Part shown: piece by piece, positions 47,844 through 56,900 of the stretch
Layout: each line of letters starts with the position of its first letter
How positions within the stretch are numbered: the first letter of the stretch is position 1
Virus record (IMG/VR): IMGVR_UViG_3300030102_004656
Span: 1 to 60,775 of that record
Length of the DNA: 60,775 nucleotides
Reading direction: 5' to 3' (one strand)
DNA from: a virus
The notes under the pieces: model-generated
Seen by the model: the letters and a program-made list of their open reading frames with translations, nothing else
The model's database searches: none
What the model was told of the DNA's origin: nothing
Translations under genes and position numbers: made by a program

Positions 47844-48398
47844 TTACCACCTTCCTGAAATATCTTTATAGAGTTTTAATCCACTTGATATAGCTTCAGC
47901 TATTCCAAGCTTGTGATTTACTGCTAGATCCCAATCTTCTTTATTTGTCCCAAAGAAAGGCTCTATGATGCAAGCTGGCATACTTGTCGTTCTTAAAAAC
48001 ATGGCTCCTCGACTACCTTTATTTCTAGGCTTGATGCCCCTACTGGCCAATTGAGGAAAATGATCCTCAAATGAATCTCTTAGAGCTCTTGATAAGAGCC
48101 TTCCTTGGTCACTAGAATGCCAATACAACCACTCATGGCCTGTAGCTTTAGGTGTAGCAGCGTTAAAATGAAACTCAATTGCTGTGTCTACTCGATCTTC
48201 ATCAAGCTTTCGAGCTAACCATCTCATAGCACTGACATACCCGTTGCCTTTATAAGTACTATAAACTTTAGTTTTTTCTTTGAGCTTATCAGCAACCATC
48301 TCAGCAAGCTCAGAATTGTAATCCCACTCAGTAACGCCCGTTACTGAAGAAGCTCCTGAATCATTTGGTCTACTGTGCCCTACGCAAAGTGCTATCAT
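47844..48398 (-). CDS. N-acetylmuramoyl-L-alanine amidase (endolysin), 184 aa
   Basis: An Amidase_3-type fold: MIALCVGHSRPNDSGA with His8, TEWDYNSELAE with Glu24, IEFHFNA with His77, and CIIEPFFG with Glu146. These are the zinc ligands and catalytic Glu in their usual order. It would cut the lactyl-amide bond of peptidoglycan at lysis. It has no signal peptide, so it needs a holin, which fits the downstream small membrane genes upstream on the same transcript. The C-terminus has no extra wall-binding domain. Confidence 0.9.
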   Translation of the reverse strand: MIALCVGHSRPNDSGASSVTGVTEWDYNSELAEMVADKLKEKTKVYSTYKGNGYVSAMRWLARKLDEDRVDTAIEFHFNAATPKATGHEWLYWHSSDQGRLLSRALRDSFEDHFPQLASRGIKPRNKGSRGAMFLRTTSMPACIIEPFFGTNKEDWDLAVNHKLGIAEAISSGLKLYKDISGRW

Positions 48399-48439
48399 AT
48401 GCTATAAATATAGCACATTTTAGTCTAGAAATCATGGGG

Positions 48440-48745
48440 CTAATCTACGTCCTCAAAAAACTCTCTTAGTTTTTCTTGGTATTTTTCTTCTTCCGTCATT
48501 TTAGCTGCGGAAACAGGGTCTCCTGCTCTTTTGTGGTCCATATCTCTTGGGTTGTCTGAATATTCCCAAGGCTTCACTCCTCCTGTAAGTCTCATAATAC
48601 CTCCAGCCCCTTCATAGTTAAATCTACTGGGGTATGTAATTTTCACCACAGGTACTTCTTCTTCTTCTTTTTCCGCACCAAGTTCTGCCCTAGAGGGACG
48701 GTCCATTTTACGGATCTTTTTAAGTATTTCTTTTTTACTAGGCAT
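48440..48745 (-). CDS. Unknown protein, 101 aa
   Basis: Charged and partly disordered (MPSKKEILKKIRKMDRPSRA; EKEEEEVPVVKITYPSRFNY; EEKYQEKLREFFEDVD at the end). A Gly-rich middle (GAGGIMRLTGGVKPWEYSD) may fold. No family is recognised. It follows the 172-residue gene after six bases. Confidence 0.6.
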   Translation of the reverse strand: MPSKKEILKKIRKMDRPSRAELGAEKEEEEVPVVKITYPSRFNYEGAGGIMRLTGGVKPWEYSDNPRDMDHKRAGDPVSAAKMTEEEKYQEKLREFFEDVD

Positions 48746-48751
48746 TACTTA

Positions 48752-49270
48752 TTAATCGAAGCCCATTTCATATAGCTCTGACATAGAAAACTTCTCAGAC
48801 AAAATATCTTTGGCTTTTTGTATAGCTTCTGTAATATCTTTTTCCTGCTTATCCAATTCAGAAATACCCCCTTTAATAGTCTTTTCCATTTTACCCAAAT
48901 TTTTACTTGCTTGCCCTAAAGCCTCTCTCTTTGTCATAGGCTTATTTACTTTAATATCTTTTATAGAACTAAGCTCTGTCTGACCTCCCATATCTTTTCC
49001 TTTGTAGGAAATATTATCTAACCCCCTTTCGACAGATTCTTGAAAAGATTTGGGCTCTTCTAGCATGGGGGCTTCTTTAGGGGCTTCAATAATACCTCGC
49101 CTAATAAGATCTTTTTCTGAATCTTCAAACAGCTTAATTTGTTTTTTAATATCTTCTCTAGTCTGTTTATTAAGCTTATTTAGAGAGCTTTGAGAAAGAC
49201 CTTTAATATAGTCTATTTTCTTTTTATTACTCTCATAAGTTTTTAGAATGTCTTCTAATTCGTTAGGCAT
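48752..49270 (-). CDS. Coiled-coil protein, 172 aa
   Basis: The protein is helical and charged (MPNELEDILKTYESNKKKID; SLNKLNKQTREDIKKQIKLF; AIQKAKDILSEKFSMSELYE) with no hydrophobic core beyond heptads. It may be a structural or scaffold-like protein. It is four bases from the lipoprotein gene upstream, so it belongs to the lysis transcript. Confidence 0.6.
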   Translation of the reverse strand: MPNELEDILKTYESNKKKIDYIKGLSQSSLNKLNKQTREDIKKQIKLFEDSEKDLIRRGIIEAPKEAPMLEEPKSFQESVERGLDNISYKGKDMGGQTELSSIKDIKVNKPMTKREALGQASKNLGKMEKTIKGGISELDKQEKDITEAIQKAKDILSEKFSMSELYEMGFD

Positions 49271-49274
49271 ATAA

Positions 49275-49505
49275 TTATTTTTGGTTACCTATAATTATAG
49301 CACGTCTATACGAATAATCACTGTGAAACTTCTGTCCACGACCCATGAGGTTGCCCTCTTCAAACGGGTAATCATACCCTTTTATTAGGGTAACTGTAGG
49401 TGGGTCATAAAGACTGCTTTCGTTCAATTTGGAGTCTCCTGCTAAGTCTTTCAAGGCGCAGCTTGGCAGCAGGAGAACCATCAGCAGCGAGGCGATCAAC
49501 TTCAT
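49275..49505 (-). CDS. Lipoprotein, possible outer-membrane spanin, 76 aa
   Basis: I use the ATG at 49505 (MKLIASLLMVLLLPSCALKD), giving a clean lipoprotein signal with the lipobox L-L-P-S-C. The longer start at 49556 adds 17 residues that spoil it. The mature part has VTLIKGYDYPFEEGNLMG and a basic end. Its first 101 bases are in a different frame from the 63-residue gene that overlaps it, the arrangement of Rz/Rz1 spanin pairs. The o-spanin role is inferred from that arrangement and the lipobox. Confidence 0.65.
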   Translation of the reverse strand: MKLIASLLMVLLLPSCALKDLAGDSKLNESSLYDPPTVTLIKGYDYPFEEGNLMGRGQKFHSDYSYRRAIIIGNQK

Positions 49506-49596
49506 CTTCAAGGTCATATACGTGCTTCCTATGTTTATAATTTGTATAGGCAGCATATGAACTCAAAGCTGCTTTTATTAACTTTAAGAAGGTCAC
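49405..49596 (-). CDS. Possible inner-membrane spanin, 63 aa
   Basis: The frame starts at a GTG that overlaps the previous stop (GTGA). The N-terminus is mildly hydrophobic (FLKLIKAALSSYAAYTNY), followed by a charged helix (YDLEDEVDRLAADGSPAAKL, ending LSRRLQIERKQSL). An i-spanin needs an N-terminal membrane segment and a periplasmic coiled coil; the first is weak here, so the identification rests on the overlap with the lipoprotein gene. I have seen similar small proteins in other phages. Confidence 0.55.
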   Translation of the reverse strand: MTFLKLIKAALSSYAAYTNYKHRKHVYDLEDEVDRLAADGSPAAKLRLERLSRRLQIERKQSL

Positions 49597-49700
49597 TTCT
49601 TTTTACGTTTCCTCTCAGACTTAAGTATGTCTTTTTTAGACATAGACTTTTTCTTTGATTTCTTTTTGCCGTAAGATTTGCTGTAAGATTTTCCGTACAT
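49593..49700 (-). CDS. Very basic peptide, 35 aa
   Basis: The frame reads MYGKSYSKSYGKKKSKKKSM then SKKDILKSERKRKKK. Its ATG overlaps the holin's stop and its stop overlaps the 63-residue gene's GTG, giving an unbroken chain of overlaps. That chain is the main support. Lys/Ser/Tyr-rich, no membrane segment. Function unknown. Confidence 0.5.
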   Translation of the reverse strand: MYGKSYSKSYGKKKSKKKSMSKKDILKSERKRKKK

Positions 49701-49864
49701 TATTTCTTTTTAGATAAAATTGACCATATAACGCCCACAAGAGTGACTGCTGCTGACACACCAGTAGTGACCTCACTATCAGTTGCGATACCATTTTGAG
49801 TCATAAAACCCCCACCAAATGTAAGGATATGACGAATTATTCCTAAGATTGATTCTTTGTTCAT
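49700..49864 (-). CDS. Pam3-gp28-like putative holin, 54 aa
   Basis: The sequence MNKESILGIIRHILTFGGGF, then MTQNGIATDSEVTTGVSAAV, then TLVGVIWSILSKKK has two hydrophobic segments joined by a polar turn and ends in KKK. This pattern (I-x-R-H-x-L-T-x-x-G-G ... V-x-x-x-W-S-x-x-x-K-K) is one I know from the Pam3-gp28 putative holin family of phages. It would form lesions in the inner membrane, letting the amidase through. It overlaps the upstream gene by four bases (ATGA) and the downstream by three. Confidence 0.8.
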   Translation of the reverse strand: MNKESILGIIRHILTFGGGFMTQNGIATDSEVTTGVSAAVTLVGVIWSILSKKK

Positions 49865-50034
49865 TTCTTTTTCTTAATTAAATTATATAAAGTTATTATA
49901 GCTACAGTGATACCTAAAAGACCTCCAACGACCTGGATGCCCCATTGGATAACTTCCGCATACGGAATCGTGACTGCTATCAGAGAGCCAGTCACTCCTG
50001 TAACACCTTTAGCTACTATTTCGCTATTGCTCAT
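49861..50034 (-). CDS. Second small membrane protein, holin-like, 57 aa
   Basis: Two hydrophobic stretches, GVTGVTGSLIAVTIPY and VVGGLLGITVAIITLYNLI, lead to a KKKK end, the same overall layout as the neighbouring holin. It could be a paralogue, a partner holin or an antiholin. The start is ATG at 50034; its stop overlaps the next ATG (ATGA). A gap of 21 bases separates it from the repeat-protein gene upstream. Confidence 0.7.
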   Translation of the reverse strand: MSNSEIVAKGVTGVTGSLIAVTIPYAEVIQWGIQVVGGLLGITVAIITLYNLIKKKK

Positions 50035-50055
50035 AAAGCGAGCAATATACCATAA

Positions 50056-50667
50056 TTACTCAATAATACCAAACTCCTTGGCGTAGGACTCAGCAGCTTT
50101 CTCAATAACCCACTTCATGTAGTCTTTATCTTCTGTAAAGCCTTCATCATCAATCATGGGTGGAAGGTCTGGAGTGCCTTCTGTATAATCAGGGTTATCA
50201 ATTAAAGGTTCGCCAACTGCTTCTACATAATCGGGATTCTCAATCATCGGCTCCCCTTCAGCCTCAGTAGCTGCTACATAATCAGGGTTTTCAATCATCT
50301 CTTCCCCTACAGCGTCTGATGCAGGAACGTAGTTAGGGTTGTCTATGAACTCTTCAGAATCCTCATCTTCCTCATCATAATCAGGATTAGGTATCTGTGG
50401 TTGGCCTACAGCTTCAATTGCTTGTACATAATCGGGGTTCAATATGAGAGGCTCTCCTATAGCTTCTGTAGCTGGCACATGGTCAGGATTTTCAATTAGT
50501 GGATCACCTTGAGGTGGTTCATAGTCAGGATTTTCTACCCACTCCCTAAGATCAGGTTCCACATAGTCAGGGTTATCAATCTGAGGTAAGGCTGCATTAT
50601 ATGCTTCCCTAGCCTTAGTGATCCCAGCTATGTGGTTCTCATCATCTATGTCTACGTAAAAACGCAT
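50056..50667 (-). CDS. Repeat protein with nine NPDY-type motifs, 203 aa
   Basis: Between residues ~30 and ~165 the pattern [I/E/D]-[D/E]-NP-[D/N]-[Y/H] occurs nine times, often as ENPDYVxAxEAxGEPxI. The repeat spacing is about 10-22 residues and the protein is very acidic. The N-terminus (MRFYVDIDDENHIAGITKAR) and C-terminus (DYMKWVIEKAAESYAKEFGI) are non-repetitive. It sits next to the fibre genes and is coupled to a 67-residue gene upstream, so it may be a fibre-associated chaperone or linker. I recall similar NPDYVPA repeats in other phages; no function is known to me. Confidence 0.75.
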   Translation of the reverse strand: MRFYVDIDDENHIAGITKAREAYNAALPQIDNPDYVEPDLREWVENPDYEPPQGDPLIENPDHVPATEAIGEPLILNPDYVQAIEAVGQPQIPNPDYDEEDEDSEEFIDNPNYVPASDAVGEEMIENPDYVAATEAEGEPMIENPDYVEAVGEPLIDNPDYTEGTPDLPPMIDDEGFTEDKDYMKWVIEKAAESYAKEFGIIE

Positions 50668-50870
50668 TACTCAACTACTTCTACTTGAGCCTCTTCAGCT
50701 TCTGGTTGCTCTGGTGGAGCGACAGTCTCGCCTGTTTGCTCAGATATTGTTTTGGCTAGAACTACTAGAGCTTCAGCACCATTTAAACCGACAGCTTTAA
50801 CAGCGATATCGATAGCTTGGATGTTTAATTTGATTAGATCCTTACTTAGTTTAAGTGTAACTTCTTCCAT
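50667..50870 (-). CDS. Small acidic protein, 67 aa
   Basis: A short helical protein (MEEVTLKLSKDLIKLNIQAI; EALVVLAKTISEQTGETVAP) with an acidic Glu/Val tail (PEQPEAEEAQVEVVE). The stop overlaps the start of the repeat protein by one base. It is the first gene after the second giant fibre. No family is recognised. Confidence 0.65.
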   Translation of the reverse strand: MEEVTLKLSKDLIKLNIQAIDIAVKAVGLNGAEALVVLAKTISEQTGETVAPPEQPEAEEAQVEVVE

Positions 50871-50915
50871 AATATAGTTAGGATATGCAGTAAATACGTA
50901 GATTCAAGTGTTTTA

Positions 50916-53900
50916 TTAGCCTATATACCAGTATGCTCCATCACACCATACTGGCACTGTATATGAACCTGATCCATATCCTGCAATAGTAGCTCCAAAG
51001 TTTCCAGATGCTGACATCTGAGAATCACTTACAAAGGCTCTAGCCCCTGCTGCTGAAGAGTTTGCTGTCGGCAATGTGTTAACTGTATAGATCTTACTCT
51101 TTATAGCACCATCGACATCCAACTTCTGTTGTGGGCTTCCTACAGCAATTCCTATATTTCCATTATTATGAATCCTTAATCTCTCCTGACCAACTGCATA
51201 CGTTGATGTATTATTAGAAGCTGTGTAGAATACGATATGTGTCGCTGTATTATAGCTTGATGACCCTCCTCCAAAGCTAATAAAATTAGTAGAGCTTGTG
51301 CTTATTGAGGAGAAGATATTAACATCCTGCTCCGCATTCGTGTAGTGCCTACCCAACATCCTATGCAGTTTGTTGTTAGCGTTGGTCGTATTATCTGAGA
51401 TCCTGTAGGTTCCGACAACATCCAGCCTATGTGCTGGGCTTGTGGTTGATATACCTACGTTACCACTTGAGTTTAGGTAGATAGAGCGATTAGCAGCAGT
51501 GCTGTTATTAGAACTTAATTGTAAACTTGATTGTGCTTTAATAACCGAGCCTGTGCTACCTGCATCGGAGGCATATATATCAAGATATGTTGTACCTGCT
51601 TTTTGGAGTCTTAATTCACCTCCAGAAGTTCCATCTAAATCTAGCCCGCCCCATCCAGCACCATTATAAATATCAAGTAAAACTGATGGACTCGTAGTGC
51701 CTATCCCCACTTTGCCATCACCCTTAATACGCATGGCTTCAGTGGAAGTAGTACCATCAAAAGGAAGGAAATAAATGTCCTTAGTAGACGACCCAGAACT
51801 ATTGTGGCATGAAATCTGTATATCACTAGCCCAAGACTGCATTCTGAAAACACTAACATCATGGGTAATAGCCCCATTATAGTTCATGTCATTGCCACCT
51901 ATCTGAACTTGATTGCCATGCCATGAAACTCTTGGTCTACCTCCAACCCCTACAGCAAAGTCTGCCTTGTTACCATTATCATTAGCCCCATTGATTAGGA
52001 CATGACCATCTGGCTCTATTTGCAGTTTAGTATGACTGCCTACAGAAAGCCTAATCCCACTTAGGGTTCCTGTACCTAAAGCTCCCGTATCAATCTCAAA
52101 ATACCCACTGGAGTGTTTAAGCTGTGTTAATTCATAATTGTAAGTGTCTGAGTAAGATTCATACAGATTTATTTTAGTAGCCGTCGTACCATCACGGGTC
52201 ATTATATTTCCTGCAACCTCTAACTTTTCTACTGGGCTTGTAGTTCCTATACCAACATTACCATTAGAGGCGATTCTTACAGTATGGGTACTACCTGAGT
52301 AAAAGTCTAACGGATGTTGTGAAGTACTACTATTACCTGTCCTTGAATAAATCTTATTAGAAGTGCCATCAGGAGAAACCAACATACCTCCAGTCGGAGA
52401 TGTTGCGGAATTGTCTATACCTATTTGCCCTACAACGTTAAGGCTTCTGTTAGGAGAAGGATTTAGGATACCAATTTTTCCATTTAAAGTTTGAGCAAAA
52501 GCATCTGTATCAACTGTTGACCCAATAAATAAAGTACTTGCTGAATCTTTCCATATCCTATGAGAATTAGCATGAGAACTCGTTATTGAAATACCATCAT
52601 TGGAAGTGTTTCCTTTCTGCCTAACTACTACAGTCCCTCCAGCACTTGCAACACCTGTACCACCATTTACTTCTAAAAGAGTAGAAGGAGCATCAGTACC
52701 AATACCGACATTATTTCCAAAATGTGTTTCTAAATATATCTGTAGATCATCAGTGCCTGGTCTTGCCATTAGAACGGCATCCGCTCTTGGTGCGGTTATA
52801 CTAGTTCCAGAGTTACTGTACCCCGTTGACATCCAGATGTAGTTGTCATTACCAGAATAAAGACCTGTAAACATTTTAGGACTGTTATTCCTCTTATATA
52901 CAGTCGCTGCCCATCCTGAAGGATCGTCTATTATCAATCCATCATTCCAACTACCGCCATTTACTCCAACTAAAGATAATGGAGCTTGAGGATTCGTTGT
53001 CCCTATACCGACTCTTGTATCACTGTCAGGCATCAACACATGGTATGTCTGAGCATTCACCCTAAAGATATCATCGCCATTGTTAGCTTCGACCTTCAAC
53101 ATGTCGAAGTTTCCAGAAGAACCCCCACCTTTAATGTGTACAATGTCTTGAGTTAAAGAACCATCATCTCGTATAGAAAGCTTTGCTGTTATATCAGTAC
53201 CTCCTATGTGGACATTCCCCCTATCAAATACCATTACATCATCGTAAGCAGTGCCATTATTCTTCATGTTCCAGTGGTATCTGACCACACCACCTGCTGG
53301 AATTTCTGTGTCTAATGATAAATAATAACCACTCGGAGAAGGCGAATACGACCACCTCATCGCTTCTTGATCAAGTCCACCCCCCTGATCGCTAAATAAA
53401 GGGTTTAACATTCCTTTAGTGATTTTTATATCACCTCTTTCATTTCCAATTTCAACACCACCTGAATTGTGCTTCAAGAAGAACTGGTCTGGTGTTCCTG
53501 TAGCGGATGAGTTCCCACTTTGGATAATGGTTCCATTATCGCTAGTATGTACATCAATACCTGAACTGGTATTAACAAGAAGCTTGGCGTTTGATTGGAT
53601 TTGAGTGTGGTTAATAATAAACGAATTAGAAGAAGCACCATTTGCTCTAAACTGAATTTCCCCTGCACCTAAAATTGAGGCATTGGTAGTTCCAAACTGG
53701 AACTCTAAATTAGAGTTATTATGCCTTTCAAATCTTATGGTTGGCCCTGCTGAATCTACTATATGTAATGTGCGACTTGGAGTTGTAGTTCCTATGCCTA
53801 CATTTCCTCCATGAGGCAACATAGCAATCCTTCCATCTTTAGTGTCAGGGCTAATTACTTCAATTACCATTTGTTCAGTTAGCCCATAATCTGTCCCTAC

Positions 53901-56900
53901 TCCGTGAGTCGGTATTTGTATGGATAACTTACCCGTTGGGGCATAAGAACTTGAAGAACCTATTAAAGCAGCCCCATAGTATGTGCTTGTTCCTCCTAGA
54001 AAGACTCCATTAGCAGTACTGCTTCCAGAAACACCAAATGCACCATTGCCACTTGTGTGTAGCTTTTGTGATGGAACAGAAACACCTATACCTATATTTC
54101 CTCCAGCCCTCATCACGAGCCTCTCATGAAAGGTCGTATCATTACCATCAACGGCAGACCAAACTAAGTCACCATATCTATGCTGACTCGAACCGCCTGT
54201 AGTAGAAGCCCCATCAGTTCTTAAAACTACTTTCCAATAATCTTTATTTAAACCTCCATAATCATCGATGGTTCTATCGGAACCAATAGTTAAAGCTGTG
54301 TAGTTTTGGCTTGATACAATATTGTGAGTCGAACGTATAGTACCATCAACATCGAGTCTGTGTTGAGGGCTTGTAGTACCTATTCCAACTCTGCCAGTCG
54401 AGCCGTCGAGTCTCATTAACTCGTTAAGAGTAGTTGCGTCTTTTGCTGAAAAAATAACATCTGAATTAGCACCGTTTGCTTTTAGATGTATGCCCCCAGA
54501 TCCATTATTTTGAACAGTTAACTGACTGCCAGTGCTTGCTACCCAATTAGCATAATTTAGGAAATTGTGATTGTTATCTCTCCATAGAAAAATGTTTGTT
54601 CCATTGCCAACTCTTAAATTGCCATTTGTATCTAATCTAAAACCCTCAAAAAATGTATTACCAAAATCTTTTCCAAAAAGTAAATCTGAATTGTTAGCTG
54701 AAATTATTCCATTAAGTCCTGAGTTGTTGCCTAAAAATAATGCAGCCGTATCGCTGTTAGGACGATTAACAGCAACAATTTGATGGGATGCGCTTGTTGC
54801 TCTAAGAGCTAATGGATAGCTTGGGCTAATAGTTCCTACCCCAATTTTACCATCAACTACCAAGTTAGAAGACTCAGTACTTCCATCAGTACCACCAAAC
54901 CTGAAACCTTCAGTAGCAGTGTGTACATATTCTGTACCTGTGTAATTAGGATCTGTGGTTGTAGGCGTAACCGTTTCCTGTGCTCTTGGAAAGATACAAA
55001 CTTCTATTGGTGTAGTCGTGCTACCATTGTGTTTAGCCTCAATAGAAAAATCTTCATTATTATCACTGGTTATCCTTAGTGTGACTTCTTTGTAATCGCC
55101 ACTTATAGATTTTACATGGATGTCTTGATGATGGTTTACTAGTATTTCAAAAGAAGAATTTAGGACTACATTACTACTAGTTCCCGTGATCGTCATATCA
55201 ATGATCGATGCAAGGCGATCTCCAGTCACAGTGCAAAGCATTGTATATGTAGAGTTGTTTATTCCTTCTCTCGTGAATCTTACCTCTCCTGCTTGTGGGC
55301 TGCCATTCATTGTGATGCTATCAACACTCAAATCCCCTGTTACTTTAGCCCCATCATCTGTAGTCTCGAACTTCTTAGAGTCATTGAACCGCAGCTCCAC
55401 CCTTCCATCTGGCACATAAATTAACCCCTTATTGGCATTGTGCCCTATGATGACTCCATCATTACTGTTGTTTCTAATAAATAGGTCACCAGTAACATTA
55501 TCTATGTAAGAGTTATTACCCGTAGTTGTGTGGTAAATGGCTAAATCATAACCATTTCCAAACCTAGCTCGTCCGTTATCAGGTAAATCTATATAACCAT
55601 TTCCATATAACTGAATCCCATCAACCGTGGTAGCGAATCTAACTGCCCCATCATAATACAGAGTTGTGGCTCCATTAGCTACTGACTGGAAGGCTGGTTC
55701 AAATGCGTTTCCAGTTGGGTTATGATGCCTGATATTAAAAGAATTACTGTCAGCTAATGTAGAAACGTCTATAAATTTATTACCATTCGTTACGAAGTTT
55801 AGCTCGCCATCTAAATTTATACTTGTTGTGCCCAATGTACCCGATACATCAGCTCCCCCTTCCGCAGTGGATAGTTTGAGAACACCATCGTGGTAAAGCT
55901 GAACTGCTCCATCAGGTATGAGTTTTATCCCTTCTTCGCCCGTTTTAGGTCTTAAAAGAATCTGACCTCCTCCTGTGTTTCTTATGTATAAATTACTACC
56001 TGAAGATTGTGAGGATATATAATTATGAGTCCCTGATGAAAACAGCTCCAAGCTGTTTGCATAACCTGTGGCAATGGAGTCAGAGGTCATCTTTCCAGTG
56101 ACAAAGATGCCACCTGCACCAGTTTGAAGTTTTGCTGTTGAGTTACCCCCATGAAATAATTTTACTGCACCACCACTCTCAGCAGTTAACATATCCTGAC
56201 CAGAAGAGTTTTCTAGTTGGATAGTATTAGCCGTCTGAATGTACAAACTACCTCCAACATTATTCTTTATGTAGCCATGTGTACCGTTGAATTCTAGCTG
56301 TAGATCGTTTGAATTACCTATTGAGAACTTTGTATTGTCTCTAAGGTTTAGCCTGTCCTCTGCTTGATTCCATTTTAAATATCTATTTGATGTAGCCCCA
56401 TAAAAAATAACATCATGCCCTGTGTCATTCTCCCCAACTGTAATCCCTTGATTAAAATGCCATGAATCAGTGGAATTACTCCAGTTGATTGTGTAATCTT
56501 CACCTCCTTTAAGAGTAATACCACCCCCATCAGCAGTTAAATCTGTTGGGGTAGCAACAGAACCTAATTCAATGTTCTTATCATCAACAGAAACAGTTGT
56601 ACTGTTTATCGTTGTGGTCGTTCCTTGTACCGTCAAACCTCCCGAAATAACAACATTTCCAGAAAAGGTGGCTGCTAAATTAGATATGGCTAATCTTTCT
56701 ACACCCGCTGTATAAAACTTTAAATAGTTAGAACCATTACTTCCTTGGATTCTAACATTAGCACTACCAAACTGCACATAATGAGCAGAGCTAAGTTTTA
56801 AATTTGATGAGGCTATTGTTAGGTCTTGGTAAAAAGCTGAACCATTTGCATCTAGTATTGCGATAGTGCCAGAACTATTTTCAAACTGATATCCAGAACC

